27,116 bases of DNA from Haplomitrium mnioides (Eukaryota > Marchantiophyta > Haplomitriopsida > Calobryales), in NCBI GenBank assembly GCA_049999725.1, contig JBNGIS010035431.1:49753-76868 (forward strand), written 5' to 3'. Position numbers and translations under genes: made by a program. Numbering within the stretch: the first letter of the stretch is position 1; each line of letters opens with the position of its first letter. A model generated the notes under the pieces. The model worked only from the letters and a program-made list of their open reading frames with translations, had not been told where the DNA came from and ran no database searches. Of this stretch, positions 1 through 10,001 are shown piece by piece.

Positions 1-63
1 TTGTCTTTTATTTATCTTACATTTTCATTACAGGGTTTGACATTGTTGTTTTTTCTTTGCAAG

Positions 64-681
64 GACAAAAGCAACATACATCATTCTGGTGGTTCCAGAA
101 TTGCCCATGCCCACGATTACTGGACAATGGGCTATTGGTCAAAAGAGGGAAAGAGGAGCATGCGGCATTTCAATTTGCAAGCTTCTTCTGCAACGAGACT
201 TCTTTGGCAACCAATGCGTAGTGTATTAAGTTGTCCTGCAGTTTCTGCTAAGCTAAAACATCCAGGAGATGATGCTTCTGTGAATGTTTATCAGAAACCG
301 TAGGCTTTATATAGTTTTTTCATTGACCATCTTTCTACAGAGCAAGATTGGATTCTAGATCTTTGCTCTGGGTCTGGCACAGGCCTTGTCTGTGCTCTAA
401 AGCTGATGCAAAATTGCATCGCCATGGAATATGATAGACGTCAGTCTATCTGTATTCCTCAGAGGGTTTTGGAGATGGCTTCCTTGCCATCTGATGTGAC
501 TAAGTCACAAATAGTATTTGCATACCACAAGGAACTTGTTCCTGTTGGTACTGCAGGTGCTTCTGGTGACTCTGTAGTGATATCGGGGATTGGAAAGTCT
601 CGTCAGGATTATCTAGCTGGTGCAGATGCTCAGCCAATAGATTTAGATGAGACAGTTCCTCCGGAAGAGGAGAGAGTTTGA
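64..681 (+). pseudogene. Gene 1 last recognised exon, copy A: C-terminal half of an amino DNA methyltransferase
   Basis: The exon starts after a TTTGCAAG acceptor and reads to TGA at 679-681, broken only by TAG at 301-303. Near the middle is YQKP followed by a helix and ILDLCSGSGTG (motif I at about 358-381), then LKLMQNCIAMEYD, whose acidic residue fits motif II. This is the arrangement of N4-cytosine/N6-adenine methyltransferases: a KP motif (motif X), the SAM-binding FxGxGT loop, then the ribose-binding acid. The family methylates exocyclic amino groups using S-adenosylmethionine. The tail ends in an acidic segment, DLDETVPPEEERV. The catalytic motif IV is encoded one exon earlier, so the domain is permuted, as in beta-class enzymes. 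Copies B and D carry homologues. The 301 stop is the only lesion in the visible exon; upstream exons of A are outside the window. Confidence 0.8.
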
Positions 682-708
682 TGACATGTTTGTACTATTT
701 TCTTTTAT

Positions 709-714
709 AATAAA
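709..714 (+). terminator. Polyadenylation signal AATAAA, gene 1 copy A
   Basis: AATAAA lies 28 bases after the gene 1 stop. The same signal follows the gene in copy B (14499-14504) and, inverted, in copy D (24533-24538), so it is probably the functional poly(A) signal. Confidence 0.6.
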
Positions 715-929
715 TTTTTTTTTCTAAATCTTTTTTGGCAAAAAATTCATCTTAGTGCTCTTTCATTTTACTACAAGTCTTTCATCAAGATTCCATTTAT
801 TTCCCCTAAGAATAAGTTGACCCTTTTGATAGTCCAAGAATGGTTTGAACTCAATTTCTAATCTCAGAATTATTTGTAGGCTTTGCATATTGTTTAGTGT
901 CTTTGCGCATTTAAGGCTTTGTAGTTCTT

Positions 930-1265
930 CTCCGGTTCCCCTGCATGCTTAAGCTATGCAGTTGTTGTTCAGAGTCCTGGCACCCATTTGTCAAAGGGTT
1001 CTTGCTCAATGTCCATGCTTGCATAGGCTGTAGGGTTCTTCTTTAGATGCTTGACGTGTTTTTGCTGTTGGATTGTAGTTGAAAGTCCATGCGTGCATGG
1101 CTTCGTTGTTCTTGTTGAGAGTCAAAGCAAGCAGAGTATTTAGGATTCTTGTTCGGAGTCTATGCGTGCATAGGCTTTACGGTTGTGGTTTGGAGTCTAT
1201 GCTTGCATAGACTTTGTTGGCTACGATGCTCCAAGTCAGGTTTAAAGTCCTTATCTGAATAGACA
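930..1265 (+). repeat. Near-palindrome array, gene 1 3' flank, copy A
   Basis: Repeats of roughly 35-40 bases share a core such as AGTCTATGCGTGCATAGGCTT followed by a GGGTTCTTGTTC spacer. The core is an interrupted palindrome of the GTCCATGCGCGCATGGAC type seen in the introns of copies B and C. The corresponding arrays are at 14655-15140 (B) and 24000-24350 (D, inverted). Confidence 0.8.
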
Positions 1266-1295
1266 TTTAGGTTTTCCTGTACTTTTTTTCTATCG

Positions 1296-1300
1296 AAAGA
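1296..1300. repeat. Target-site duplication of copia-1, left copy (AAAGA)
   Basis: AAAGA at 1296-1300 is repeated at 9101-9105, directly outside the LTRs. The uninterrupted homologue in copy D reads CGAAAGATATA, with one AAAGA. Confidence 0.92.
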
Positions 1301-1447
1301 TGTTGTAGAGTGAGAGTCACACAGAGAGTGTTGCGCCCAACGATGCTTCGTGTATTGATCAATGGAGAGTGATGAGGGATCGAATGTCCCTCTTATCTAC
1401 ACATCCACATCTATTCTATATATAGGGGTATACTATGTTCTATAACA
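1301..1447 (-). repeat. copia-1 3' LTR
   Basis: It is 147 bp, read on the minus strand from TGTTATAG to CTACAACA. It has three mismatches to the 5' LTR (T/C, G/C and T/C on the plus strand, at about 1331, 1350 and 1412). CTATATATAG near its start could serve as a TATA element. 147 bp is short for plant copia elements. Confidence 0.95.
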
Positions 1448-1460
1448 CTCCCCCTTGGCT
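1448..1460 (-). other. copia-1 polypurine tract
   Basis: The minus strand reads AAGGGGGAG followed by TG just before the 3' LTR. This purine run is the usual primer site for plus-strand DNA synthesis in LTR retroelements. Confidence 0.8.
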
Positions 1461-1870
1461 GATTCTTCTCCTATAATCAGCCACATTTGATAGGACTAGT
1501 GTACATCCTATATATGTGTAGTCTCATCAAAACCCTCCTGCTTTCTTCTGAGGGAAAGAGTGCTACCACATATATATAGTGTTTAATGAAATGAATGAAT
1601 AAAATGTATGTAGGTCATAGTATGAAAACTGTATGATATGTTCTAAGTTATGAAATCATGGTAAGGTGACCATGTCGCTGTATGGCAGGCCTCCTCGATC
1701 TTCTGTCGTGTGATCCTCTGGTCCTGAATGTTGTTGTGCTCCACGAAGTCATATGTGATGTGCCAACCTGTTTGAGTAGCTGCATTCTGACTGTAAACAA
1801 TCCTGTGGTCAGCATCAATATCTATGAAAAAACTCATGAATCTAAAAAGCAGGTCAGAATAATATTCAGA
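1461..1870 (-). other. copia-1 3' untranslated stretch
   Basis: About 400 bases lie between the end of RNase H and the polypurine tract. Short open frames here have no retroelement similarity and look fortuitous. I see no further gene. Confidence 0.6.
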
Positions 1871-4142
1871 TTATGTATGTTCTTTGTATATTTCAGACAG
1901 TTTTCTGAGACCAATACCCTCTGTGTGCTCTTTGTGTAGAGCAGGAGGTAGAGGTTTTGTGAACATATCAGCTCTGTTCAGCTTACTTGGTATCCATTGT
2001 ACCTTGATTTTGTCATTATGTTGTTCATGAGTATAGAAAAATTTTGGAGCTATATGTTTTATTCTATTGCCCTTGATGAAACCTTGAGCGATTTGGTCAA
2101 CACATGGCTAGTTGTCCTCAAATATAGATGTAGGTTCCTGGATAAGAGGTTGGCCTATGTTGGAGTTGATATGGTCAATGAGTTGTCGTAACCAAATGCA
2201 CTCTCTACTTGCTTCGTATAGAGCTATGATTTCCGCATGGTTTGTAGAGGTGGTAATGATTGTGTGCTTTGTGCTTTTCCATGATATTGTTGTGCCTCCT
2301 TTGAGGAATACATAGCCCGTTTGTGACTTTGCGTCGTCGGGATCAGATAGGTATCATACATCAGCATATCCTATAATGTCATGTTCTGCAGTTTTCGGGA
2401 AGAACAGTCCCATGTCTATGGTGCCTTTAAGGTATCTGAAAATCCTTTTGATGTCATTCCAATGTCGTATAGTCGGTTGGGAACTGTGTCTTGCAAGTAA
2501 GTTCACAGCGAAAGCTATGTCTGGTCTTGTTTGATTTGCCAGGTACATCAATGCTCCAATTGCTTAAAGGTATGGTTTTTCAGGTCCCAGTGTATGTTCT
2601 ATTTCTTTTCTTTTGGAGAACATATCCTTCGTAGGGTCTGATGATCTTACTTCCATAGGAGTGCTCGTTGGATGAGCTTTATCCATGCTTGAACTGTTTA
2701 AGGATTTTGGATGTATAAGTGGATTGATGGATTAGGATTCCATCAGGTAGATGTTCAAACTGTATTCCCAAGCAGAAGTCGGGTTCACCAATGTCTCGTA
2801 TTTTGAATATGTCCTTCAGTTTCTCAATGGTGTCGTTGGCTAGTCATGGTGTGCCAAAAATGTTAATGTCATCTACATATATTGCTACTATGACGTATTC
2901 AGGGTTTTCCTGTTTCATAAAGAGGCATGGTGCAATGTCCTCATTGGTGAAGTTTAAAGTCATCATTTCTGACTTGAATCTTTGATACCAGTTTTGACTG
3001 CTATGTTTAAGTCCATACATTGAGCGCAAGACTTGTACAGCCATCTTGGAGCCTGATGCGTCTGATGATATTCCAGTCGCCGTCATAAATTTCTTTGTCA
3101 TTAGTCTGTCTTTGTGTATATTTTCGCGATGGGGGACTATAGGTCCCTTTCGATGTCCATTGTACAGCTGTTCTGTTGGTTGGACTAAGGGTCCAGTGTA
3201 CTGTTGCTTATCTAGCAGATCATTTGTAGGGACTGAAGGTCCGATGTTGTGATTCATGCTCAGCTTATGTGCTGGCTTTATATATGACCTGTTTGGAGCT
3301 GTTTGCAACATATCATCCATCTCATGGCATTTCCGTTTTGTCATAAGGATAGAGGGTCCTTGTTTTGTCATGATGCCGTTATGGACAGAATGTCCTCTTT
3401 GATTCATGTATCCTCTTTGGACGATAGGTCCTTCTGCAGAATATTGGCCGTGAGAGACAAAAGGTCTCTGTTGATTTGTGTGTTTGTGAGTGACAAAAGG
3501 TCCACTTTCATATTTCTGGCCTTGAGGGACAAAAGGTCTCACCTCAGTTTGATGTTTCTCCCCCTCAATGTGGAATGATATCCTGGATATGAGCTCAGGG
3601 GGTGCCTTCATGAAGATTTGAGTGTCGAGTATGCCATACAAGTAGGCGGTAATGACATCCATGATATGCATGATCAGGTTGTGTTGAATCGCAAATGCTA
3701 TCATGTATCTACATGTAATTGTATCCATGACTGGTGAATATGTCAGATTGTAATCTTTTCCCGGGATTTGCGTGTATCCTTTCGCGACGAGTCTTGCTTT
3801 GTATCTCGTGACTTCGCCTTTTGCATTTCTCTTTCGGACAAATATAAATCTGTAGTCTGTCAGTTTCATGTCTGATGTGGCAGGTATGACTGATCCGAAC
3901 ACTTGCCGATGTATGAGTGAGTCTAGTTCTGAGTGTATGGCTTTTTCCCATTGTAGCCAATCCGACCTTGATTTCGCGTCCTGTATCGATATAGGGTCGG
4001 GTATTGTGTTGTCTATAGTCTGGGATACAGAATAGGCAAACATGTCGTCCATGTCGGTTTGATCACGTTTCCAGACATGACCAGTAAATGTGTAGTCGAT
4101 CGCGATTTCTTCATTTACTGGGATTGCTTGAGTATGAAGAGT
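1871..4142 (-). pseudogene. copia-1 reverse transcriptase and RNase H part of pol
   Basis: The open part from 4052 to 2844 carries KARLVAKGYTQ, motif A MDVITAYLYG (Asp near residue 132), motif B region LRSMYGLKH and the catalytic YVDD (about residues 392-395). The same frame continues past a TGA through KLKDIFKIRDIGEPDFCLG, then NQTRPDIAFAVNLLARHS and FRYLKGT. The RNase H part follows with YADV, GYVFLKGGTTISWKS and KIKVQWIPSKLNRADMFTKPL, ending at TAA (1871-1873). The enzyme would copy the element RNA into DNA in virus-like particles. Stops follow YADV, EDN and FGTP, and others lie between RT and RNase H. An unusual segment of about 175 residues sits between motifs A and B (3056-3575). Confidence 0.9.
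3056..3575 (-). repeat. Proline/glycine repeat insertion inside copia-1 reverse transcriptase
   Basis: Between MKAPPELISR and SKMAVQVLRSMYGLK the frame stays open for about 175 residues of degenerate repeats with cores such as GPFVTH, RPFVSH, GPIVQR, GPSVPT, GPLVQP and GPIVPH. On the plus strand, GACAAAAGGTC recurs at about 36-base spacing near 3457, 3493 and 3529. Most copia enzymes have only a short loop here. The open frame through the whole insertion, in an element with stops elsewhere, suggests it was translated. Confidence 0.8.
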
Positions 4143-6411
4143 TCATTGAGTGTGGTTGGGATATGGTTCTAATCCAGGGCTAGCGAGTAAGGATGTTGGT
4201 GTTTTCGGCTTGTTTTTGGAGCCTAATGGTCTGCCTCTTTTGGCTTTAGGTGCAATATCAGTTGCTGCTGTAGAATCCTTTTGTAGTCTTGCAGGAGCAT
4301 TTGCTGCTCCAATATGAGACTTAGTGAGGTTTGCCACGTCATTGAATGCGTCCAACATTTTGATTAATGTTTGTTGTAAGTGTAGAAGTCTTTGAACTTC
4401 GTAATCTGATTGTCCTGTTCTAGGATCAGGGTTGAGTATTGATTTATTGTGCCATATAAGGTTATCAATTTGTTTTTGCTCGGATTTGTCTTCGAGCATT
4501 AGAGTTGGGAAAACATCTTCGAAGAATTGACAGTCTGCAAATCGAGATTTGAAGACGTCTGACGTTGTGGGTTCCAGGTATCGGATGATGGACGGGGATT
4601 CATATCTTATGTATATTCCTTTTTGTCGTTGTGATCCCATTTTTTGTTTTGTGTGGGCCGAGAATGGGTACAAGGACAAGGCATCCAAATGTCCGAATGT
4701 GTGAAATGTTTGCAGGTATTCCGATTGCAAGATGGTGAGGAGAGTTATGGTTGAATGCAGACGGTTTCAGTTTGATTAGTGTTGCTGTGTGTATCACAGC
4801 GTGTCCCCATGTAGACATGGGGAGATTTGTGTTCAGTAATAAAGGTTTGGCGATCAGTTGTATGCGTTTGATCGCGGATTCAGCTATGCCATTCTGAAAA
4901 TGAACGTGTGGGACAGAGTATTGAACGTCAATGCTTGCAGATGAGCAGAAGTCATCGAATGCTGATGATGTGAATTCGCCTGCATTGTCCACTCGTAGGT
5001 TTCTGATTGGATAATCAGAGAATTGTGTCGATAGTTTGAGTATCTGTGATAAGAGTTTAGGTAAGACCATGTTCTTGGTCGTCAGTAATGACACTTGTGA
5101 CCATTTGGATGATGCATCGATGGTTACAAAGAAGTATCTGAAGGGCCCTGATGGGGGGTGGATGGGTCCATAGATGTCTGTGTGGATCCGTTCTAGGAAA
5201 CGAGGTATTGTAGTTGTTGTCCTTCGTTTTGAAGGTGCAAGTTGCAGTTTGCCTTGTGCGCATGCCATGCATGGATAGCGCATGGAGATAGTGTGGACAT
5301 TGTCTGGAATCCTGATATTGTCATGTTTGATTCGGTAGAACATATCTTTGCTAGGGTGTCCTAATCGGTTATGCCATAGTTGGGCATCCGATATCTTGAT
5401 TGTTGATGCATGGTATGAATGGATTTCTGTTGTGTATAAGCCTGGTGGGGACAGGGAAAACGTTTCTTGTATTTGCATACCGTTAGTCGTGGGTAATAGT
5501 ATGTGGAGGGCTTCAATGTGTCCCGTGTTCCCAGTTTGTATATGAAATCCGTTTTGTCGGATATCGCGGAAACTTATGAGATTCCGGGTTGCCGTTGGAG
5601 CATAGATGGCGGATGCTATGCTGAGTTTAGTCCAGTTTGAGAAATGGATGGTTGCTGGTCCATATCCTTCTTCGATTCGATTATGACCGGATATGGTCGT
5701 CATAGATCTTGATGACGGGGTTACCGAAGTAAAGTGTCTTCGGTCGCGTAGTATGGTATGAGAAGAACCACTGTCAACAATGCAAGTGTTATTGTATTGT
5801 CCTATGTGAGTTGGACCCGAACGTTGCAATGTATGGCTCTCTGGCTGTAGGTTGTAAGTCGGGTAGTCATCGACATTTGCAATTTCGGAAAGATTGCCAT
5901 ATACCTCAGGTTGTGAGTGTTTGAGGTTATTCTGGTAGAGTGCCACAAGGTGTGCGGGTACTCGGCATACGGTTTGTGTATGTCCTCGAGTGCCACATCT
6001 ATGGCAGGATGGTGGTGTATTTCTCTGTTGTGAGAAATTTCTGTTGCCTCTAGTCTGTTGGCGTCCACCTCTTGCGATCCAAGAACGTTGTTTTCGTTCT
6101 GGTGTGGTAGAGGTGTGACGTCTGTTATGTCTATCCCTGTTGCCGAGGGTTGGATGTCGACTGGTGGTGGGGTGTCTGTTGCTCTCCCTGAAGTTGGGTT
6201 TTCCCCTGCCTCTTCCTCTTTCTCTTCCTCTTCGTGGGTCATGGTTTCGATTTCTTGAGTGAGGATGGAATCTGGTGAAGTGCAACTCCGGATTTGCCGG
6301 TAATGCTGCAGAGCCAGGGGGTCTCTTTTTCGCATTTTCCACCAGAAGTAGTTGGTGTTTCTCGGCTAATAGCATGTATGTGATCAATTTTGAGTACCGG
6401 GTGAAACGCAT
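4143..6411 (-). pseudogene. copia-1 gag C-terminus, protease and integrase part of pol
   Basis: The main frame (6411 to 4600) has an RG-rich stretch, a CCHC zinc knuckle CHRCGTRGHTQTVC (residues 136-149), the protease site IVDSGSSHT (Asp 213), a GAG-pre-integrase motif LWHNRLGH with CMAC, and the integrase core: HTDIYGP (Asp 412), LRVDNAGEF (Asp 475) and NGIAESAIK (Glu 511). These form the DDE triad that joins cDNA to the host chromosome. A frameshift near 4650 moves the reading to another frame (HTKQKMGSQRQKGIYIRYES), which ends at TGA 4143-4145; the next domain continues in that same frame. The segment RPLGSKNKPKTP resembles the linker common before RT in plant copia. Confidence 0.92.
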
Positions 6412-6470
6412 ATTGCGGTATTGAGATGCAAGGATGAGGTTGGATACTCGAAATGTCGATAGAGTTTTCT

Positions 6471-6923
6471 CTATCTGTTCCTCGTCAGAAACGGGGTGTC
6501 CGCAAATTGCAATTGTGAAACTATTCGGAATAGTTCACTGTTGTAGTTCACGATTGAGGTATGGTCTTGGACTCGTAAGTTGATCCAATCGTGTCGAGCT
6601 GCAGGTAGGGAGATGGAGGTCACGTGATCAAATCTGAGTTTGAGTTCGTCCCAGAGTAATCGGGGATTGTTGTAATTCAGGTATTGTAACCTGAGTGGTT
6701 CCACAAAGTGGTGGCGTATGAGGATCAGTGCTCTGGCAGCATCCTGCGGGCTGGTGCCCTCGTCATTGATTAAGATGTCGCGTATCCCTTTTGACGTTAA
6801 GTATGTCGTGATATCCAGAGACCATGATAAATAGTTTGAGCCGTTGAGTTTCAGGGCCTGGAACTTGAGGGAACCTATGGGGTTCATGCTTGGGTGAGGG
6901 TGGTTCAGGTCAGGTATATCCAA
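6471..6923 (-). pseudogene. copia-1 gag N-terminal part
   Basis: It starts at ATG 6923 and contains KLNGSNYLSWSLDITTYL, LLWDELKLRFDH and INLRVQDHTSIVNYNSELFRIVSQL, the usual plant copia gag landmarks (N-terminal LNGxNYxxW and the later capsid helices). It should assemble into virus-like particles. The frame is lost near 6482 by a one-base shift after FADTP; the neighbouring frame continues as DEEQIEKTLSTFR into MRFTRYSKLI and then the zinc knuckle. Confidence 0.9.
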
Positions 6924-8379
6924 GTACTGCGAAGTGATCAGCAGTTATCGGCATAATGCCAGAACACGAAAACGAGGTATAGGGGTATGAAAAGAACGAG
7001 GTCATGCGCAGTTGGGTCAAGACTGCGAGTTGCCCGTGTAGCAGGTAGCTATAATCACTCCCTGTACCTGTTTATGTTTTCTTCTTAATGCGAGAAATCA
7101 AAATAAATGAAACAAAATTGAAGTACTGCTGAACTGAAAGGAAGAAAGGAAAAGAAATAGAATAGAGATGAATGTACTAGAAAAAAATTTCAGGTCTAGA
7201 CTAGAGACTGCCCTGTAAAATAGTTTAGCTGAAAATGGAAGTTGTCCAGTGTCGTCGGCGTTGCTCGTCCGTCGTCTTGGTTAGTCATGGTCCGCCTTTG
7301 ATTTGTCCTACAGAGTTGTGTCAGTAGTAGGTGTCTAGTCATAGAATGGGTCTCCACCAGGTAGTGCTTAAGTAGGGACCGGTCGGGGGGTCCAGGGGTT
7401 AAGAGAGGTATGCAGGTAGGGAAAATCTGCAGTAGAAGGTTGTCTGGTTGACGCCAATGTTTTTGTTAACCAGTTCTAGAGAGGAAAAAAGAAAAAAAAT
7501 GTGATACCTCTAAGTCACTTAAACCTGAGATGCACTCTCAGTGAGAGTGACAAGTGTCCAAAACATAGATGGCATGGGGTGTATCAGCTGTTCATTTCAC
7601 CAAAACAGGGAATAGGTAGCATAGTGCTGAAGTGGAGGAAAGAAAATTTGGAAGTCAGGAAGAGAGAGAAAAACCTGGTGTCAGATGAATCGGACTTGTT
7701 CCTTCCACCATAGCTAAGAGATGTATGGAGCTGTGAGATAGCCGCAAATAGGTCGATAGAGGCGAGTAGATTGAGTAACCTTAAGCTGATTAAGCAGGGA
7801 AAAAAAATAGAAACTAGATGCTCCAGGTCGATGAAGTATTCAAGGAGAAGTGAGTACCCAAATGACGAATCAGAGGAAAAGAAAAATGAAAATGAAATAG
7901 ATGTCGAGTTAGAAATCTCCCCCTGTTGATGAAGTAGAATAGAGAAAAGTGCGAGCCAGGTGTAAGAGTAAGCTACTGAGGAGAAAAGGATCAAAGTCAC
8001 CAGGAAACAAAGGAGAAAAGTCACCAGGTAAAGATCGCTAAATGAGAGTCGACGGGAGCAGAAACAAGCATTGCTGCAAGAAAGGTAGAGAATACAGCCG
8101 CAAGGAGCCTCTAACAAAGGCTGAACAACGGATGCGAGGAGTCACCACTAAGGAGCTGAAAGCACAGCCGCAAGGAGCAGCAACCGCACAGCCCCGAGGA
8201 GCAGAAAAAACGCACCGCCGGGAAGAGCTAGAAAGCCACAAGGCACAAGCGCGAGGAGCAAGAGAAATGCACCGCCGCGAAGAGTCACAAGGCCACAAAG
8301 CAAAAGCGCGAGGGCATCAACAAAGCACAGCCGCGAGGGGCAGGAAAAGCGCACCCGCGGGGAGTCAAGGAAAAACGTA

Positions 8380-8610
8380 AGCCGCAATAAGCCACAAAGC
8401 ACAAGCCGCAATAAGCCACAGAGCACAAGCCGCGAGAAGCCACAGAGCACAAGCCGTGAGAAGCCACAGAGCACAAGCCGCGAGAAGCCACACAGCGCAA
8501 GCCACGAGAAGCCACAGAGCGCAAGCCGCAATAATCCATAGAGCACAAACCGTGAGAAGCCACAGAGCGCAAGCCGCAATAAGCCACAGAGTACAAGCGC
8601 GAGGAGCAAG
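8380..8610. repeat. 24-bp tandem repeats in the copia-1 leader
   Basis: About nine units of AGCCACAGAGCACAAGCCGC plus GAGA or AATA, with single-base variants. More degenerate units with GAGGAGC, CACCGCC and GCAAGGAGC extend leftwards to about 8090. Because 24 is a multiple of three, frames stay open on both strands (leucine/cysteine-rich on minus, HRAQA-like on plus); I do not treat these as genes. Confidence 0.85.
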
Positions 8611-8933
8611 AGAAGCGCAGCCGCAAGGAGTCGAGGAAAAAAAAACGTAGGTAGCCCTAGGTCAACCAAGAGGGCAGGGAAAGAAAGGAGAGAAAAAAAA
8701 AGGAAATGATGAATGAAAAAAAATCTTCTAGAAATGCGTGAAGAGAGAGAGAAGAGAAAAAAATTGTTTGTTGTTTTTTTTTTTTTTATGTCACACGCGC
8801 CTGCGCAATCGATCGTCGTCGTGGGAGAAAAAGGGAATAGGCAGGAAGAAAAAAAATTTGATGTGGGAAAAGATTTTGAGCGCAGAGTAGTGCTCGTAAG
8901 TATCTGTGTGAGGAGAAAAAAAATTTCTCATAG

Positions 8934-8953
8934 AGTCCTTCGTGCTGATAACG
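8934..8953 (-). other. copia-1 candidate primer-binding site
   Basis: Directly after the 5' LTR the minus strand reads CGTTATCAGCACGA. Plant copia elements often have TATCAGAGC or ATCAGCACGA here, usually linked to initiator-Met tRNA. The match is approximate. Confidence 0.4.
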
Positions 8954-9100
8954 TGTTGTAGAGTGAGAGTCACACAGAGAGTGCTGCGCCCAACGATGCT
9001 TCCTGTATTGATCAATGGAGAGTGATGAGGGATCGAATGTCCCTCTTATCTACACATCCACATCCATTCTATATATAGGGGTATACTATGTTCTATAACA
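8954..9100 (-). repeat. copia-1 5' LTR
   Basis: 147 bp, the same length as the copy at 1301-1447 and about 98% identical, starting TG and ending CA on the minus strand. It carries the promoter for the minus-strand element. Confidence 0.95.
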
Positions 9101-9105
9101 AAAGA
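9101..9105. repeat. Target-site duplication of copia-1, right copy (AAAGA)
   Basis: It matches 1296-1300 exactly and marks the return to copy A sequence. Confidence 0.92.
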
Positions 9106-9357
9106 TATATATTTTATTTCCTTTTTGTTGAATTTAATTTATTTACAATAATGTCAAGTTTTTTCAAAATATTCAAATAATCAAATTGTTTGCTTTTTAA
9201 GTTTTCTTTCTAAATAAAATATTTGACATATAATCTAAATGGAAAATATGCATTTTTTGTTAATAAAAAACATTTTTTTTCGAAAAGAAGATTTTAGTTT
9301 AAAATTTGATGTTTTTGAATGCCAAATCTTCCAAAAAAAAAAATTCGACCGTCAAGT

Positions 9358-9403
9358 GAAACAAGAACCCAATAGCAGTTCTTGGTTCAAAGTAGCGGTT
9401 GTT
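9358..9403 (+). repeat. Terminal inverted repeat of copy A (gene 1 side)
   Basis: It ends GGTTCAAAGTAGCGGTTGTT, the reverse complement of AACAACCGCTACTTTGAACC, and has a second degenerate GTAGCGGTT-like unit about 20 bases inward. Related ends are at 15440-15478, 23648-23690, 22840-22880 and 25495-25540. Confidence 0.85.
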
Positions 9404-10001
9404 AGTGGCTCATCTCCATAATTAAAACTGTCCATAGATTGTATGCTCTTTGTGTTCTGAACAGACATACTTTGATCATGAATATTGAGGTCTTCTTCAA
9501 ATGTGGATGAAGAAAGGTCTACAACCGTCTGAAATCTTTGTGTTGAACTTTTTTTCAGATATTTTGGAATACTCAGAAGAAAGATTCAACTTTGACTACT
9601 TGATAGGCAACAAAGATCTTTTGTTGGATGAAGATTGTTTCTTGAATTCTCTGCAAGCACTAAGTTCCTTCTTTGATCCTTTACACGCAAGTTGTTGAGT
9701 CATTAATCCTATGCACGCATCGGATTCACTCATTGACCTTATGCACGCATAGGGTTGAGTCCTTGATCCTATATGCGCATGGAGTTCACCTTCTTGATCT
9801 TTCTAGGCGGAGCTATCTGATTCAATAGAAGTCATATTTTTCCCCAATATACTCGCCACCACATGCTTTTGGTACTCCATTGCTTAACTCTCACAAATTG
9901 GCATTTGAACAAATCTCAAACTGCTTGTCAAAAGTAACACTCTTCTATGAACATGAATCTTGAAATTCTAGTCTCTTCGTGCCTTTAAAAACTCCAGCCA
10001 T
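9404..10001 (-). pseudogene. Gene 2 N-terminal part, copy B, truncated by copy A
   Basis: On the minus strand from ATG at 10001 it is the homologue of the first 600 bases of gene 2 in copy C (19693 onwards): both begin with MA-VFK-KRLEFQDS and share VTFDKQ-EICSN and a repeat-containing middle. Stops occur early, so this copy is dead. The coding part ends at 9404, where GGAGATGA of gene 2 meets the terminal repeat of copy A. I recognise no domain. Confidence 0.75.
9685..9800 (-). repeat. Near-palindrome units inside gene 2, copy B
   Basis: About four units of the CTATGCGCGCATAGGAT type (for example TTATGCACGCATAGGGTTGA and CCTATATGCGCATGGAG), at the place matching 19915-20025 in copy C. Confidence 0.7.

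Larger units (their letters stand above)
1..1300 (+). mobile_element. Two-gene TIR element, copy A, gene 1 side (left part, split by copia-1)
   Basis: This is the last recognised exon and 3' flank of gene 1 of the element family described in the summary. It continues after the copia-1 insertion at 9101-9403, where the terminal repeat lies. The whole stretch matches the inverted copy in D (23648-24711), which has no copia insertion and so shows that 1300 and 9101 were once adjacent. The rest of copy A lies left of the window. Confidence 0.85.
6924..8953 (-). other. copia-1 long 5' leader
   Basis: About 2 kb separates the 5' LTR from the gag start, several times longer than usual for plant copia. 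It is purine-rich on the plus strand, contains the 24-bp repeat block at 8380-8610, and has open frames on both strands that look like low-complexity by-products. I recognise no protein. The excess could be an acquired non-coding segment. Confidence 0.6.
1301..9100 (-). mobile_element. Ty1/copia LTR retrotransposon (copia-1), complete but decayed
   Basis: A 7.8-kb element on the minus strand bounded by two 147-bp LTRs beginning TG and ending CA, with a 5-bp TSD. In minus-strand order it has a 5' LTR, a long leader, gag with a zinc knuckle, protease, integrase, reverse transcriptase, RNase H, polypurine tract and 3' LTR. Integrase before reverse transcriptase is the Ty1/copia order. The LTRs differ at three positions, so insertion is fairly recent, yet the coding region has two frameshifts and several stops. 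It sits in the 3' flank of gene 1 of copy A. Confidence 0.95.
9101..9403 (+). mobile_element. Copy A, gene 1 side end (after the copia-1 insertion)
   Basis: AT-rich terminal part of copy A, matching D in reverse (23648-23945) and, partly, 15165-15478 of copy B. It contains no gene. It ends with the terminal repeat; the next base belongs to gene 2 of copy B. Confidence 0.85.

Noticed and set aside
1643-2315. Several plus-strand open frames over the copia-1 RNase H
   Set aside because: They are antisense shadows of a minus-strand reading with strong RNase H similarity.
8042-8669. Open frames on both strands over the 24-bp repeats (HRAQA-like and LCGFSRLVLCG-like)
   Set aside because: They arise from a repeat whose length is a multiple of three. 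There is no conserved domain, and both strands are open at once.
9358-9370. AAGTGAAACA next to the terminal repeat, resembling half of a bacterial parS site
   Set aside because: Only a half-site in an AT-rich region, and the other half is absent. It is too short to link with the ParB-like domain.
9380-9400. GGTTCAAAG in the terminal repeat as a tRNA B box (SINE or tRNA-derived origin)
   Set aside because: It lacks the following CC, there is no A box at the right distance, and no cloverleaf can be drawn. The sequence behaves as a transposon end.
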